Shown: positions 16,629-25,565, counted from the stretch's first letter. The stretch is 64,000 bases of DNA from Nocardioides panzhihuensis (GCF_013408335.1 NZ_JACBZR010000001.1:3635501-3699500); one strand, 5' to 3'. The notes: generated by a model not told the origin, from the sequence alone. Numbers and translations: made by a program.

Positions 16629-16652
16629 TGTGGCTTGGACATGAATCGCCAA
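16629..16652 (+). promoter_or_regulatory. Sugar-acid promoter box, copy C (uronate/TRAP operon)
   Basis: GGCTTGGAC, ATGA, ATCGCC, sharing the core GGCTTGGACNNGNATCGC with boxes A and B. A GCGAT at 16623 and ATCGC at 16645 also form a loose inverted repeat around it. It lies about 75 bp before the GTG start at 16725. Confidence 0.5.
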
Positions 16653-16724
16653 TCCTGACAGTCTCCTGTGACCAGGGCCACAAGTGGGCCCGGTCACAGA
16701 ACGACGAGCCAGGAGCAACCACCG

Positions 16725-17933
16725 GTGACACAGATCGATGCAGGCGAGACCGAGGCGATACCGCCGGTTCCGGTCGTCGGTTACGCCTATCCCTGGGACG
16801 TAGTCGGCGATCCCACCTTCGCAGCTCGCGCCCGGGCCCTCGGCGTCTCCAGGGTCGCCCTCGCCGCCGCCTACCACACCACCCGCGCCGCGACCCCGCT
16901 CCACCCCGAGCACCGGATCGTCGAGGCCCGCAGCGCGGCGCTCTACCGCCCGGTGCGCGCCGAGGCGTGGGACGGCGCCCGGCTGGTGCCGCCCGCGGCG
17001 ACCTGGGTCGCCACGGAGGACCCCTACGGCGAGGCGACCGCCATCCTGACCGACGCCGGGTTCGAGGTCGCCGCCTGGATCGTGCTGACCCACTCCAGCC
17101 GCCTCGGCGAGGCCAACCCCGACCTCGCGGTCGTCAACTGCTGGGGCGAGCCCTACCCCTACGCCCTGTGCGCCCGCCACGAGGACGTCCGCCGCTACGC
17201 GGAGACCCTGGCCGCCGAGGCAGTCCGGGACACTCCCACCTCCACGGTCATCCTGGAGGCGTGCGGTCAGCTCGGCTTCGGCCACGGCGGACACCACGAG
17301 AAGACCGACGGTGCCTACGACGCCGCGACCCAGCAGCTGCTCTCGATCTGCTGTTGCGCCGGCTGCCGTGAGGACTGGGCAGGCCGTGGGCTGGACGCCG
17401 ACGCGACCGTCGCGGCGCTGCGTGCCGCGACCGGCGCGGACGCCGCCGACGCGACAGTGGACGCCGAGGCCCTGGACACGATCCTCGCCTCCCGCCACGC
17501 CGCTGCCGACGAGCTCCGCCACCGCGTCATCGCGGCCGTACGCGAAGCCGCCCCCGATGTCGTCGAGGTCGCCCTGCACGCCCAGCCCGACCCCTGGGCC
17601 ACCGGCGCCAACCCGGGCCTGACCCCGACCGCCGCCGACGACGTCGACGTCGTCATCGCCGCCTGCTGGCCGACCACCGAGGCCTCGGTGCAGACCGCGC
17701 GCCGGCTGGCCGAGGCCGTCGACGGTAAGGCGGTCGCCGCTGCGTACGTCACCGTTCTCCCGCCCACCACCGAGGACACCTTCGGTGGACATGTGCGGGC
17801 ACTGGTCGATGCCGGGATCGACCAGATCCACCTCTACCACCTCGGTCTGGCAGGCGCGGACAGGCAGCACCTGCTCGCCGAGGCGACCGAGGTCCCCCAC
17901 CACCGCCGCGACGAGGACGGACTTTCGGAATGA
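16725..17933 (+). CDS. Unrecognised conserved-looking protein in the uronate operon
   Basis: A 402-residue Ala-rich, probably cytoplasmic protein that I do not assign to a family. There is no signal peptide or membrane segment. The alternation of short hydrophobic strands and helices suggests a TIM-barrel-like enzyme; segments such as VNCWGEPYPYALCARHEDV, EACGQLGFGHGGHHEK and ICCCAGC carry clustered Cys and His that could bind a metal. GTG at 16725 has AGGAG 9 nt upstream and avoids a long unstructured N-terminus. It is the first gene of the TRAP/uronate-dehydrogenase operon and overlaps dctQ by 4 bp. A sugar-acid or oligouronide role is plausible from context only. Confidence 0.6.
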   Translation: MTQIDAGETEAIPPVPVVGYAYPWDVVGDPTFAARARALGVSRVALAAAYHTTRAATPLHPEHRIVEARSAALYRPVRAEAWDGARLVPPAATWVATEDPYGEATAILTDAGFEVAAWIVLTHSSRLGEANPDLAVVNCWGEPYPYALCARHEDVRRYAETLAAEAVRDTPTSTVILEACGQLGFGHGGHHEKTDGAYDAATQQLLSICCCAGCREDWAGRGLDADATVAALRAATGADAADATVDAEALDTILASRHAAADELRHRVIAAVREAAPDVVEVALHAQPDPWATGANPGLTPTAADDVDVVIAACWPTTEASVQTARRLAEAVDGKAVAAAYVTVLPPTTEDTFGGHVRALVDAGIDQIHLYHLGLAGADRQHLLAEATEVPHHRRDEDGLSE

Positions 17934-18445
17934 ACGCACACAACGAGAACGGAACCTTCAGGCGCACCTGGCGCGCTGTCGACACGGTCTTCGAGATCTT
18001 CAGCATCCTGTGCCTGATCGCCACGCTGCTGATCGTGCTCTGGCAGGTGTTCAGCCGAGAACTGCTGAGCAACTCCCCCAGCTGGAGCGAGGAGAGCGCC
18101 CGCATCCTGCTGGTCTGGATCGGCTTCCTCGGCGCCACGATCGGCTTCCGCGAGGGCGCCCACATCGCGGTGACCTTCCTGGTGGACAGGTTCCCGGCGA
18201 CGCTCCAGGCGGTGATCGACCGTGTCGTGCAGGGGCTGCTGCTGGCGTTCGGGCTCTTCCTGATCGTCCAGGGCAGCCAGTTCGTCGTCGACGCCCAGGC
18301 GGCGACCCTGCCCGGCACCGGCCTCCCCCGCAGCGTCCTCTACATCATGATGCCGGTCGCCGGCGCCATGCTCATCCTCTACACCGTCCTCCAGGCCTTC
18401 GGCATCAGCACCCAGCGGTACGCCGAGTCCGCCGAGATCGACTGA
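17930..18445 (+). CDS. dctQ: TRAP transporter small permease (DctQ type)
   Basis: A 171-residue protein with four transmembrane helices, the DctQ fold. Typical features are the WQVFSRELL and ARILLVWIGFLGATIGFREGAHIAV segments around helices 2-3. Together with DctM it forms the membrane part of a sodium-driven TRAP transporter for organic acids. It overlaps the upstream stop by 4 bp (ATGA) and is followed 17 bp later by dctM. Confidence 0.92.
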   Translation: MNAHNENGTFRRTWRAVDTVFEIFSILCLIATLLIVLWQVFSRELLSNSPSWSEESARILLVWIGFLGATIGFREGAHIAVTFLVDRFPATLQAVIDRVVQGLLLAFGLFLIVQGSQFVVDAQAATLPGTGLPRSVLYIMMPVAGAMLILYTVLQAFGISTQRYAESAEID

Positions 18446-18462
18446 GCCGGGAGTCCCTCACA

Positions 18463-19758
18463 ATGCCTATCGACCCGCTTGCCATCACGATCCTTCTGGG
18501 CAGCTTCGCCGTCCTGATCCTGCTCCGCATCCCGGTGGCCCTCGCCCTCGCCCTCGCCGCCATCTTCGAAGCCCTCTACATCGGCCTGCCGCTGACCATC
18601 GTGGGCCAGCGGATGGTCGCCGGCCTCGACACCTTCGCGCTGCTCGCCATCCCGTTCTTCATCCTCGGCGGCGAGATCATGGGCGCCGGCGGCATCTCCC
18701 GCCGCCTGATCGCACTGGCCGGCCTGCTCGTCGGCTGGGTGCGCGGCGGTCTCGGGATGGTCAACATCGGCGCCAGCACCTTCTTCGGGGCCCTGTCCGG
18801 CTCCTCGGTCGCGGACGTCTCCGCGATCGGCTCGGTGACCATCCCGATGATGAAGAAGCGCGGCTACGACACCGACTACGCGGTCGCGGTCACCGTCTCG
18901 GGCGCCACCCAGGCGGTCATGATCCCGCCGAGCCACAACCTGATCATCTACTCCATGGCCGCGGGCGGCGTCTCCATCGGCGCCCTGTTCACCGCCGGCA
19001 TCATCCCGGGCATCCTCCTAGGCGCATCGCTGATGACCCTGGCGTACATCCTGGCGGTCAAGCGGGGCTACCCGAAGGAGGAACTGGTCCCGCTCAAGGA
19101 CATCCCCAAGATCGTCAGCGACGGGCTGCTCAGCCTGCTGATGCCGGTGATCATCCTGGGCGGCATCCTCAGCGGCCTCTTCACCGCAACCGAGTCGGCG
19201 GCGATCGCCTGCCTGTACGCCTTCATCCTGACCTTCTTCGTCTACCGCGACATTCCGCTCAAGGCGATGGTCCCGATCCTGCAGAGCGCCCTGCGCACCC
19301 TCGGCGTGGTGCTGTTCATCATCGCGGCGGCGGGCGCCTTCGGCTACTTCCTGGCCTTCCTGCAGGTGCCGGCGCTGGCCACCGACGCACTGCTCGGCGT
19401 CTCCGACAACGTCGTCGTGGTGCTGCTGCTGATCAACCTGCTCCTGCTCGCGCTCGGCGCGATCATGGACATGGCGCCACTGATCGTGATCATGACGCCG
19501 ATCCTGCTGCCGGTCGCCACCGGGCTCGGCATGGACCCGGTCCAGTTCGGGATCATGCTGGTCCTCAACCTGGCCATCGGCCTGATCACACCGCCGGTCG
19601 GCAACGTCCTCTTCGTCGGCTGCGCGATCGGACGGACGACCATCGAGAACGTCATCAAGACGGTCTGCCTCTTCCTGATCCCGATGCTCATCGTCCTGAT
19701 GCTGATCACGTACGTCCCGTTCTTCTCCCTCGCCCTTCCCGATGCACTCGGTCAATGA
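18463..19758 (+). CDS. dctM: TRAP transporter large permease (DctM type)
   Basis: A 431-residue protein with about 12 transmembrane segments. Hallmarks are IPFFILGGEIMGAGGIS (about residues 62-78), GSSVADVSAIGSVTIPMM (about 110-127), and LITPPVGNVLFVGCAIG near the C-terminus. It is the transport channel working with DctQ and the binding protein DctP. ATG at 18463 is preceded by GGGAG; upstream in-frame starts would run through dctQ. Confidence 0.94.
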   Translation: MPIDPLAITILLGSFAVLILLRIPVALALALAAIFEALYIGLPLTIVGQRMVAGLDTFALLAIPFFILGGEIMGAGGISRRLIALAGLLVGWVRGGLGMVNIGASTFFGALSGSSVADVSAIGSVTIPMMKKRGYDTDYAVAVTVSGATQAVMIPPSHNLIIYSMAAGGVSIGALFTAGIIPGILLGASLMTLAYILAVKRGYPKEELVPLKDIPKIVSDGLLSLLMPVIILGGILSGLFTATESAAIACLYAFILTFFVYRDIPLKAMVPILQSALRTLGVVLFIIAAAGAFGYFLAFLQVPALATDALLGVSDNVVVVLLLINLLLLALGAIMDMAPLIVIMTPILLPVATGLGMDPVQFGIMLVLNLAIGLITPPVGNVLFVGCAIGRTTIENVIKTVCLFLIPMLIVLMLITYVPFFSLALPDALGQ

Positions 19759-19777
19759 GTCGGGTCAATGAGCTCGG
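19746..19777 (+). repeat. Short direct repeats CGGTCAATGAG around the dctM stop
   Basis: The sequence around the dctM stop repeats CGGTCAATGAG, GGGTCAATGAG and CGGTCAAGTAG in about 30 bp, each carrying an in-frame stop. It looks like local slippage; no function is apparent. Confidence 0.5.
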
Positions 19778-19807
19778 TCAAGTAGTCACCATCGAAAGGA
19801 ACCAACC

Positions 19808-20860
19808 ATGAACACCGCATCCCCCAGACCGGTCGCCCGGCGCTCCCTGTTCAAAGCCGGGGCCTTCGGCGCCGCGGCCGTCGCCGGCGGTCTCGCCCTC
19901 AGCGCGTGTGGCGGCGGGTCTCTCGCCGGCAGCGGCGGTGGCGGCGGAGAGTCGAAGACGTTCAAGCTCGCCGAGACCCACCCCGACGACTACCCGACCA
20001 CCCTGGGCGACAAGAAGTTCGCCGAGCTGGCCGAGAAGTACAGCGACGGCCGGATCAAGATCCAGGTCTACCCCAACGCCCAGCTCGGCGAGGAGTCCGA
20101 CGCCATCGAGCAGGTGCAGATGGGCTCGATCGAGATGACCCGGATCAGCTCGGCCCCGATGGGCGAGTTCGTGCCCGCGATGGGGCTCTTCAGCCTGCCG
20201 TACCTCTTCGACGACGCCGACCACCTGTGGCGCTTCCTGGAGAGCGAGAGCGGCAAGAAGCTGCTCGGCGAGGTCGACGGTGCCGGCTTCAAGGGTCTGG
20301 GCTACTTCGACCCCGGTGCCCGCAGCTTCTACACCTCCAAGAAGCCCATCAAGGCACCGACGGACGTCAAGGGGCTCAAGATCCGGGTCCAGGAGTCGCA
20401 GGTGCAGATCGACTTCATCAAGGCGCTCGGCGGCTCCCCCACCCCGATGGACTACGGCGAGGTCTACAGCTCGCTGCAGAGCGGGCTGCTGGACGGTGCC
20501 GAGAACAACGAGCCGTCCTACCTCTCCGCCTCCCACTACGAGGTCGCGAAGAACTACACCCTCGACCGGCACATGCGCGTCGCCGAGGTGCTGCTCATCA
20601 ACAAGGACACCTGGGCCGGGCTCGACACCAAGGACCAGGAGGCCCTGCAGAAGGCTGCCGACGAGGCCGCCCCGTTCCAGCGCGAGAAGTGGGATGCCCA
20701 GGTCGAGACCGACCTCGAGAAGCTGCGCGGCGAAGGGGTCACGATCAACGAGATCAGCGACCTCGCCCCCTGGCGCGAGGCGACCAAGTCGGTCATCGAC
20801 AAGCACGGTGCCAAGCTCGGCGAGTACCTCGACGCCGTCGAAGAGCTCCGCACCGCCTGA
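19808..20860 (+). CDS. dctP: TRAP transporter substrate-binding lipoprotein (DctP type)
   Basis: A 350-residue binding protein. The N-terminus combines ARRSLFKAG, a twin-arginine-like motif, with the lipobox LSAC (ALSACGGG) at about residues 32-36, so it is probably exported folded and lipid-anchored. The DctP fold is shown by GAMSLPYLF-like LFSLPYLFDDADHLW and by IRVQESQVQIDFIKALGGSPTPMDYGEVYSSLQ, which contains the carboxylate-binding Arg. It is related to binding proteins for uronates and other sugar acids. An AAGGAACC ribosome site lies before the ATG. Confidence 0.93.
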   Translation: MNTASPRPVARRSLFKAGAFGAAAVAGGLALSACGGGSLAGSGGGGGESKTFKLAETHPDDYPTTLGDKKFAELAEKYSDGRIKIQVYPNAQLGEESDAIEQVQMGSIEMTRISSAPMGEFVPAMGLFSLPYLFDDADHLWRFLESESGKKLLGEVDGAGFKGLGYFDPGARSFYTSKKPIKAPTDVKGLKIRVQESQVQIDFIKALGGSPTPMDYGEVYSSLQSGLLDGAENNEPSYLSASHYEVAKNYTLDRHMRVAEVLLINKDTWAGLDTKDQEALQKAADEAAPFQREKWDAQVETDLEKLRGEGVTINEISDLAPWREATKSVIDKHGAKLGEYLDAVEELRTA

Positions 20861-20892
20861 TCCCGCATCTCCCCACCCAACCGGAAGGAACC

Positions 20893-21729
20893 ATGTCCGA
20901 GACCGTACTCATCACCGGCGCCAACGGCGTCGTCGGGCGGCTCATGCGCCCGCGCCTCGCCCGCGAGGGCCGGGTGCTTCGCCTCCTCGACATCGTACGT
21001 CCCGAGCCCGCCGCTGAGGGCGAGGCCGTCGAGGTCATCGAGGCGTCGGTGACCGACGAAGCGGCGATGCGCGCCGCTTGCGAGGGCGCGGACGCGATCA
21101 TCCACCTGGGTGGCATCAGCGTCGAGGCCCCCTGGGCCGACATCCTCGCGGCCAACATCGACGGCACCCGGGTGGTCCTCGAGGCCGCCCGGGACGCCGG
21201 GGTCCGTCGCGTGGTCCTGGCCTCGAGCAACCATGCGACCGGCTTCTACGACCTCGAAACCGTGCAGTCGGAGGGGCCGGAGGGTGGGCTCCCGGCAGAT
21301 GTCTTCCCCCGGCCCGACACCTACTACGGGGTCAGCAAGGTCGCGATCGAGGCCCTCGGGAGCCTCTTCCACGACCGCTACGGCATCGACGTGACCGCGC
21401 TGCGGATCGGCTCCTGCTTCGAGAAGCCGTGGGACCGCCGCTCGCTGTGGACCTGGATGTCCCCCGACGACGGCGCCCGCCTCCTCGAGGCGTGCCTGTC
21501 CACTCCCGAGCCCGGCTACCGGGTGGTGTGGGGCATCTCCCGCAACACCCGCAACTGGTGGTCGCTGGAGGCCGGCAAGGCGATCGGCTACCACCCGCAG
21601 GACGACTCCGAGGTCTTCGCCGCGGAGCTGCTCGGTGACGCGATCGACGACGGCCCGCAGGGGCCCGAGGAGCGGCTGGCGGGCGGCAAGTTCTGCTTCA
21701 CGCCGCTCGGGGAGCACCAGCAGAAGTAG
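20893..21729 (+). CDS. udh: Uronate dehydrogenase (extended SDR)
   Basis: Oxidises D-glucuronate or D-galacturonate with NAD to the aldaro-lactone, which opens to glucarate or galactarate. The 278-residue extended short-chain dehydrogenase has the Rossmann motif TGANGVVG (residues 8-15), HLGG near 71, and the catalytic Y145-x3-K149 in YYGVSK. The sequence ATSNHATGFY-like ASSNHATGFYD and the SCFEKPWDRR segment are typical of bacterial uronate dehydrogenases. It is the last gene of the TRAP operon and links uronate uptake to the two aldarate dehydratases. A strong palindromic terminator follows. Confidence 0.9.
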   Translation: MSETVLITGANGVVGRLMRPRLAREGRVLRLLDIVRPEPAAEGEAVEVIEASVTDEAAMRAACEGADAIIHLGGISVEAPWADILAANIDGTRVVLEAARDAGVRRVVLASSNHATGFYDLETVQSEGPEGGLPADVFPRPDTYYGVSKVAIEALGSLFHDRYGIDVTALRIGSCFEKPWDRRSLWTWMSPDDGARLLEACLSTPEPGYRVVWGISRNTRNWWSLEAGKAIGYHPQDDSEVFAAELLGDAIDDGPQGPEERLAGGKFCFTPLGEHQQK

Positions 21730-21755
21730 CAGTAAGAGACAACAGGCCCCATGGG

Positions 21756-21791
21756 GAACGGGTGGCCCGGCGATCGCCGGGCCACCCGTTC
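21756..21791. terminator. Perfect 36-bp palindromic terminator between convergent genes
   Basis: GAACGGGTGGCCCGGCGA followed by its exact reverse complement, then TCTTTG. It lies between the udh stop and the convergent pectate lyase stop, so it can end transcription from both sides. Confidence 0.8.
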
Positions 21792-21807
21792 TCTTTGCTC
21801 AGCGGTG

Positions 21808-23637
21808 TCAGGAAGCGGACGCGCGGATCAGCGTGCCGAGGTTCTCGACGAACGTCGAGGTGTTGATCAGCTGGGGCGGCTCGGCCGGCTGGTACGGCGG
21901 CACCGCCGGCGGGTTGTTCGCCGGGTAGGGCGAGGTGTCGAAGGTGTCACCGACGTGCTTGCTCATGTAGGCCTTCCCGTCATAGGGATGCTTGCTCCCC
22001 GGACCCCGGAACGGGTTGGTGATCGCATCCGCCGCGGAGAGCCAGTAGCCCTTCTCACCGAGATCGGTGACGACTCGCGCGACCTCGGCATCGCCCGGCC
22101 GGGAGACCTCGTGGGACGTGCCGCGCAGGAGCTCGAGCAGACCCAGGTCGTGCAGCGAGAAGAACGGCGGCAGCTCGTAGGAGTCCCCCGGAGTGAGCGG
22201 CGAGCGGGCCACCAGGTCGGCGACCTCGGCATCGGACAGCGCCCGCAGCCGGTCGTACTCGGCACGCAGCCGCGCCTCCGGCACCGAGCGACCGCCGGAG
22301 TAGTGGCTGAGCGTGTCGCGGTGGTCGTAGTCGTAGTAGTAGGCGCCGTTGACGATGTTGGAGCCGAACCGGTGCACGAACAGCGCCCGGTTGGTCCCGG
22401 GCTCGACGAACGTCGGGTGGGTGCGGCTGGCGATCAGCGGGTTCTCCGCGCGCTGCTGCTCGGTCAGCCGGCAGCCCGCCAGCCAGTCCAGCGCAGCCGG
22501 GACGCCGTCGAGGAAGGAGCGGTCACCGGTGAGCTGGAAGTAGGTGAACAGCTGCTCGACGTTGGTCTGCGTGGTGTGGGTGGCCAGCGCACGCGGCTCG
22601 TAGGAGCGGCCTGCGGCGACCGCGCCGGCCGGTCGCCCGTCCAGGTCCTCGGCGAGGTGCTGGAGACCCCAGCCGGCCTGGGGCGCGGGCTGCTGCATGC
22701 GGCGTACGCACTCCATGGCCCGGCGCACGGGCTCGACCAGGTCGTCACGGCCGAGCGAGACGACGCACATCAGCATGAGCTTGATGTTCTCGCCGAGGAC
22801 GTTGTCGTTGAACGTGACGTGCTGGGTGTAGTCACCGTCGACCATCCCGGGCTTGGCGTCGGCAGAGAGCCAGGACGGCCGCTTCTTCGGCCACGGCATC
22901 TCGGTCGTCGCCTTCGGGTCGACCGGCCAGCGCTGCGGCCAGCCGCCGTCGCCGACGCCCCCGCGGATCTGGGCGTCGGTGATGAAGGCGATCACCTTGT
23001 TCAGCGACCGCTTGAAGCCCCGGTCGCGCGGGTCGAGCAGGTGGAGACGCAGGATCAGCTGACCGGCGGTCGAGGTGGCCGCGTCGTCGAAGGTGGAGTT
23101 GTCGTAGAGGTGCTGGAACTCCTCCAGGCGCCAGCCGTTGATCCCGATCGACTCGTACCAGCGCTTCAGCGACTTCGGGCCGGCGAAGTCGTGGATGTAG
23201 TTCCAGCCGCCTTCGGGACGCTGGGCGCGGACGAGAGCCCGGCCGGTGCGGCGGGCGGCGTCCAGGAACCGCTTCTCCCCCGTCGATGCGTACGCGTCGA
23301 GCAGGGCGTGACCGACGGTCGGCGTGCCTGGGGGCTGGACCCAGCACATGGTGCGCCGAGCCTCCATCTCACCCCAGGTCAGCGACATGTCGGGGCGGTA
23401 GCTCCAGACGTAGGCACCCTCGTAGGAGACCGTCTCGTCCATGTACGTGGCCGCGCGGAGCATCGCGTCGCGGACACCCTCCGCGGAGGTCGCCGTCGCG
23501 GCCGCGGCGGACGAGGTGAGGCCGGCGGTGGTGAGACCGCTCGCGGCACCGACGAGCGGTGCGGCCGTTGCTGCTTGAACGAGCCGACGACGGCTCAGCG
23601 TCGAGCTCGGTGGGGACTTCTTCGCAGGTGAGTTCAT
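21808..23637 (-). CDS. Secreted pectate lyase (PelA/PL10-like)
   Basis: Cleaves polygalacturonate by beta-elimination outside the cell. The 609-residue protein starts with a Tat-type signal, LSRRRLVQAATAAPLVGAA, with an Ala-rich cleavage region. The mature part matches the pectate lyase Pec_lyase family, with helical-toroid style repeats: GGWNYIHDF, QHLYDNSTFDDAAT and GGVGDGGWPQRWP. It is longer than a minimal PL10 domain and has extra C-terminal sequence of unclear role. I chose the ATG at 23637 because an RR signal follows at once; an upstream start at 23709 would only add non-signal sequence. It is alone on its strand, next to its presumed regulator. Confidence 0.82.
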   Translation of the reverse strand: MNSPAKKSPPSSTLSRRRLVQAATAAPLVGAASGLTTAGLTSSAAAATATSAEGVRDAMLRAATYMDETVSYEGAYVWSYRPDMSLTWGEMEARRTMCWVQPPGTPTVGHALLDAYASTGEKRFLDAARRTGRALVRAQRPEGGWNYIHDFAGPKSLKRWYESIGINGWRLEEFQHLYDNSTFDDAATSTAGQLILRLHLLDPRDRGFKRSLNKVIAFITDAQIRGGVGDGGWPQRWPVDPKATTEMPWPKKRPSWLSADAKPGMVDGDYTQHVTFNDNVLGENIKLMLMCVVSLGRDDLVEPVRRAMECVRRMQQPAPQAGWGLQHLAEDLDGRPAGAVAAGRSYEPRALATHTTQTNVEQLFTYFQLTGDRSFLDGVPAALDWLAGCRLTEQQRAENPLIASRTHPTFVEPGTNRALFVHRFGSNIVNGAYYYDYDHRDTLSHYSGGRSVPEARLRAEYDRLRALSDAEVADLVARSPLTPGDSYELPPFFSLHDLGLLELLRGTSHEVSRPGDAEVARVVTDLGEKGYWLSAADAITNPFRGPGSKHPYDGKAYMSKHVGDTFDTSPYPANNPPAVPPYQPAEPPQLINTSTFVENLGTLIRASAS

Positions 23638-23740
23638 CCCTCCATCGTGACGACAGTCACAGTCCACGGCCAATACCGATGCCGACTCACGCGATGCCCA
23701 CCAGGGCAACGTCTACCGCCGCTGAATCAACGGCGCCGGC

Positions 23741-24424
23741 TCACTGACGCAGGCGCCGGCGGGTGCTGCCCAGATGCACCCGCATCGCGGCCCGGGCCGT
23801 GTCGGCGTCACCGGTGAGGATCGCCGTGGCGATGTTGTCGTGCTCGCGCTGCACCCGCTCGACGTGGACTGTGTCGCTGGGCGAGTAGGCGTCACCGAGG
23901 CGGGTGCGCGGCAGCATGATCATCATCGGACCCAGCGAGTCCATCAGGTCGAGGTAGAAGCGGTTGCCGGTCGCGGCGGCGACCGCGCGGTGGAAGGCGA
24001 AGTCGGCCTCCACCGCCCCGTCGGGTCCCGCGGTCGCCAGGGCGGAGAGCGCCTCCTCGATCGAGCGCGCGCTCTGCTCGTCGTGGTGGGCGGCTGCCAG
24101 GGCGGCCGCCTCGCACTCCACCCCGAGCCGGAAGTCGACCATGTCGAGCACGTCGTGCTGCGTACGGATCGCAGAGGACTCCAGCGCGAACGGCGACGGC
24201 GCCGGCACCGCCAGCACGAAGGACCCGCGCCCCTGGAAGGTCTCGACCAGGCCCTCCGCGCGCAGGCGGGTGACCGCCTCGCGCGCCACCGTCCGCGACA
24301 CCCCGTACGCCGCGACCAGGTCGGACTCCGAGGGCAGCTTCGCCCCCGGAGGGAGGTCTCCGGCCAGGATCTGGTCCTTGATCCCGGAGACGACGCGGTC
24401 GGCGAGCCCCGCACTAACAGTCAT
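23741..24424 (-). CDS. GntR-family regulator, FadR/FCD subfamily
   Basis: A 227-residue repressor with an N-terminal winged helix (LPPGAKLPSESDLVAAYGVSR, about residues 20-40) and a helical C-terminal FCD ligand domain with conserved Asp/His positions for metal and carboxylate binding. FCD regulators commonly sense sugar acids. The ATG overlaps the galrD stop by 4 bp, so it is cotranscribed with the galactarate dehydratase. The palindrome TTGTATTACAA at 25570-25580 in front of that operon is the likely operator, implying autoregulation. Confidence 0.9.
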   Translation of the reverse strand: MTVSAGLADRVVSGIKDQILAGDLPPGAKLPSESDLVAAYGVSRTVAREAVTRLRAEGLVETFQGRGSFVLAVPAPSPFALESSAIRTQHDVLDMVDFRLGVECEAAALAAAHHDEQSARSIEEALSALATAGPDGAVEADFAFHRAVAAATGNRFYLDLMDSLGPMMIMLPRTRLGDAYSPSDTVHVERVQREHDNIATAILTGDADTARAAMRVHLGSTRRRLRQ

Positions 24425-25542
24425 ACCGAGAACTTAGCCGTCTCCACGGTGAGCTTGCGCATCTGGTCGCTGAGCGTGAAGCCGAGACCCGGACGGTCCG
24501 GCACCCACATCCGGCCGTCGTGGATGTCGATGCGCTCCTCGAAGAGCGGGTTGAGCCACTCGAAGTGCTCGACCCACGGCTCGGTCGGGTAGGCCGCGGC
24601 CAGGTGCAGGTGGATCTCCATCGCGTAGTGCGGCGCGAGCGCGAGACCGGCGTGGGCGGCGAGGGTGGCGAACTTCAGGAACGGGGTGATGCCACCGATG
24701 CGAGGCGCGTCCGGCTGCACGATGCCGCGGTAGCCCGCGTCGATCAGCGCCATGTGCTCGGGCACCGAGGTCAGCATCTCGCCGGTCGCGATCGGGGTGT
24801 CGAAGACGCGCGAGAGATCGGCGTGGCCGACCGCGTCCCAGGCGTCGAGCGGCTCCTCGATCCAGATCAGGTCGAACTGCTCGAGCTCGCGGCACATCCG
24901 GCGGGCACGGGCACGGTCCCACTGCTGGTTGGCGTCGACCATGAGCGGCGTGTCACCGAGGTGCTCGCGGATCGCGGCGACCCGGCGCAGGTCCTCGGCC
25001 CAGTCGGGCTGGCCGACCTTGATCTTGATGCCGCCGATGCCGGCCTCGAGCGAAGCGGTCGCCTTCTCCTTGATCTCCTCCACGCCCGCTTGGAGGAAGC
25101 CGCCGGAGGTGTTGTAGACGCGGCAGGAGTCGCGGTGGGCACCGAGCAGCTTGGCCAGAGGCAGGCCGGCACGGCGGGCCTTGAGGTCGTAGAGCGCCAC
25201 GTCGAGGGCGGCCACGGCCTGGGTCGCCACTCCGCTGCGGCCGACGGAGGCGCCGGCCCACATCAGCGACTCGTAGATCTTCGCGATGTCGGAGGGGTCC
25301 TGGCCGATCGCGACCTGGGCGATCTCCTTGAGGTGAGCGAACTGCGCCGGACCACCGGCGCGCTTCGAGTAGCTGAAGCCCATCCCCTCGAAGCCCTGCT
25401 CGGTGGTCACCTCGACGAAGAGCAGCACGGTCTCGGTGAGCGGCTTCTGCCGCCCGGTGAGCACCTTGGCGTCGCTGACCGGGTTGTCGAGAGGGAGGAC
25501 GACGTGGGAGAGGTTCAGTGACTTGATGCGGTCGGCGGCCAT
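24421..25542 (-). CDS. L-talarate/galactarate dehydratase (enolase superfamily)
   Basis: Dehydrates galactarate (and L-talarate) to 5-dehydro-4-deoxyglucarate. The 373-residue protein closely follows the characterised Salmonella TalrD/GalrD from memory: PVSDAKVLTGRQKPLTE, GFSYSKRAGG, LMWAGASVGRSG, YNTSGGFL, LMVDANQQWDR and VEHFEWLNPLF. Catalytic residues are K173/K175 (IKIKVG), metal ligands D203, E229 and E255, and H305 (APHYAMEIH). It joins uronate dehydrogenase output from galacturonate to KdgD, and so completes pectin breakdown. First gene of the minus-strand operon with the GntR gene. Confidence 0.92.
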   Translation of the reverse strand: MAADRIKSLNLSHVVLPLDNPVSDAKVLTGRQKPLTETVLLFVEVTTEQGFEGMGFSYSKRAGGPAQFAHLKEIAQVAIGQDPSDIAKIYESLMWAGASVGRSGVATQAVAALDVALYDLKARRAGLPLAKLLGAHRDSCRVYNTSGGFLQAGVEEIKEKATASLEAGIGGIKIKVGQPDWAEDLRRVAAIREHLGDTPLMVDANQQWDRARARRMCRELEQFDLIWIEEPLDAWDAVGHADLSRVFDTPIATGEMLTSVPEHMALIDAGYRGIVQPDAPRIGGITPFLKFATLAAHAGLALAPHYAMEIHLHLAAAYPTEPWVEHFEWLNPLFEERIDIHDGRMWVPDRPGLGFTLSDQMRKLTVETAKFSV

Positions 25543-25565
25543 GGCGGGGGTGCTCCTCGATGGGC

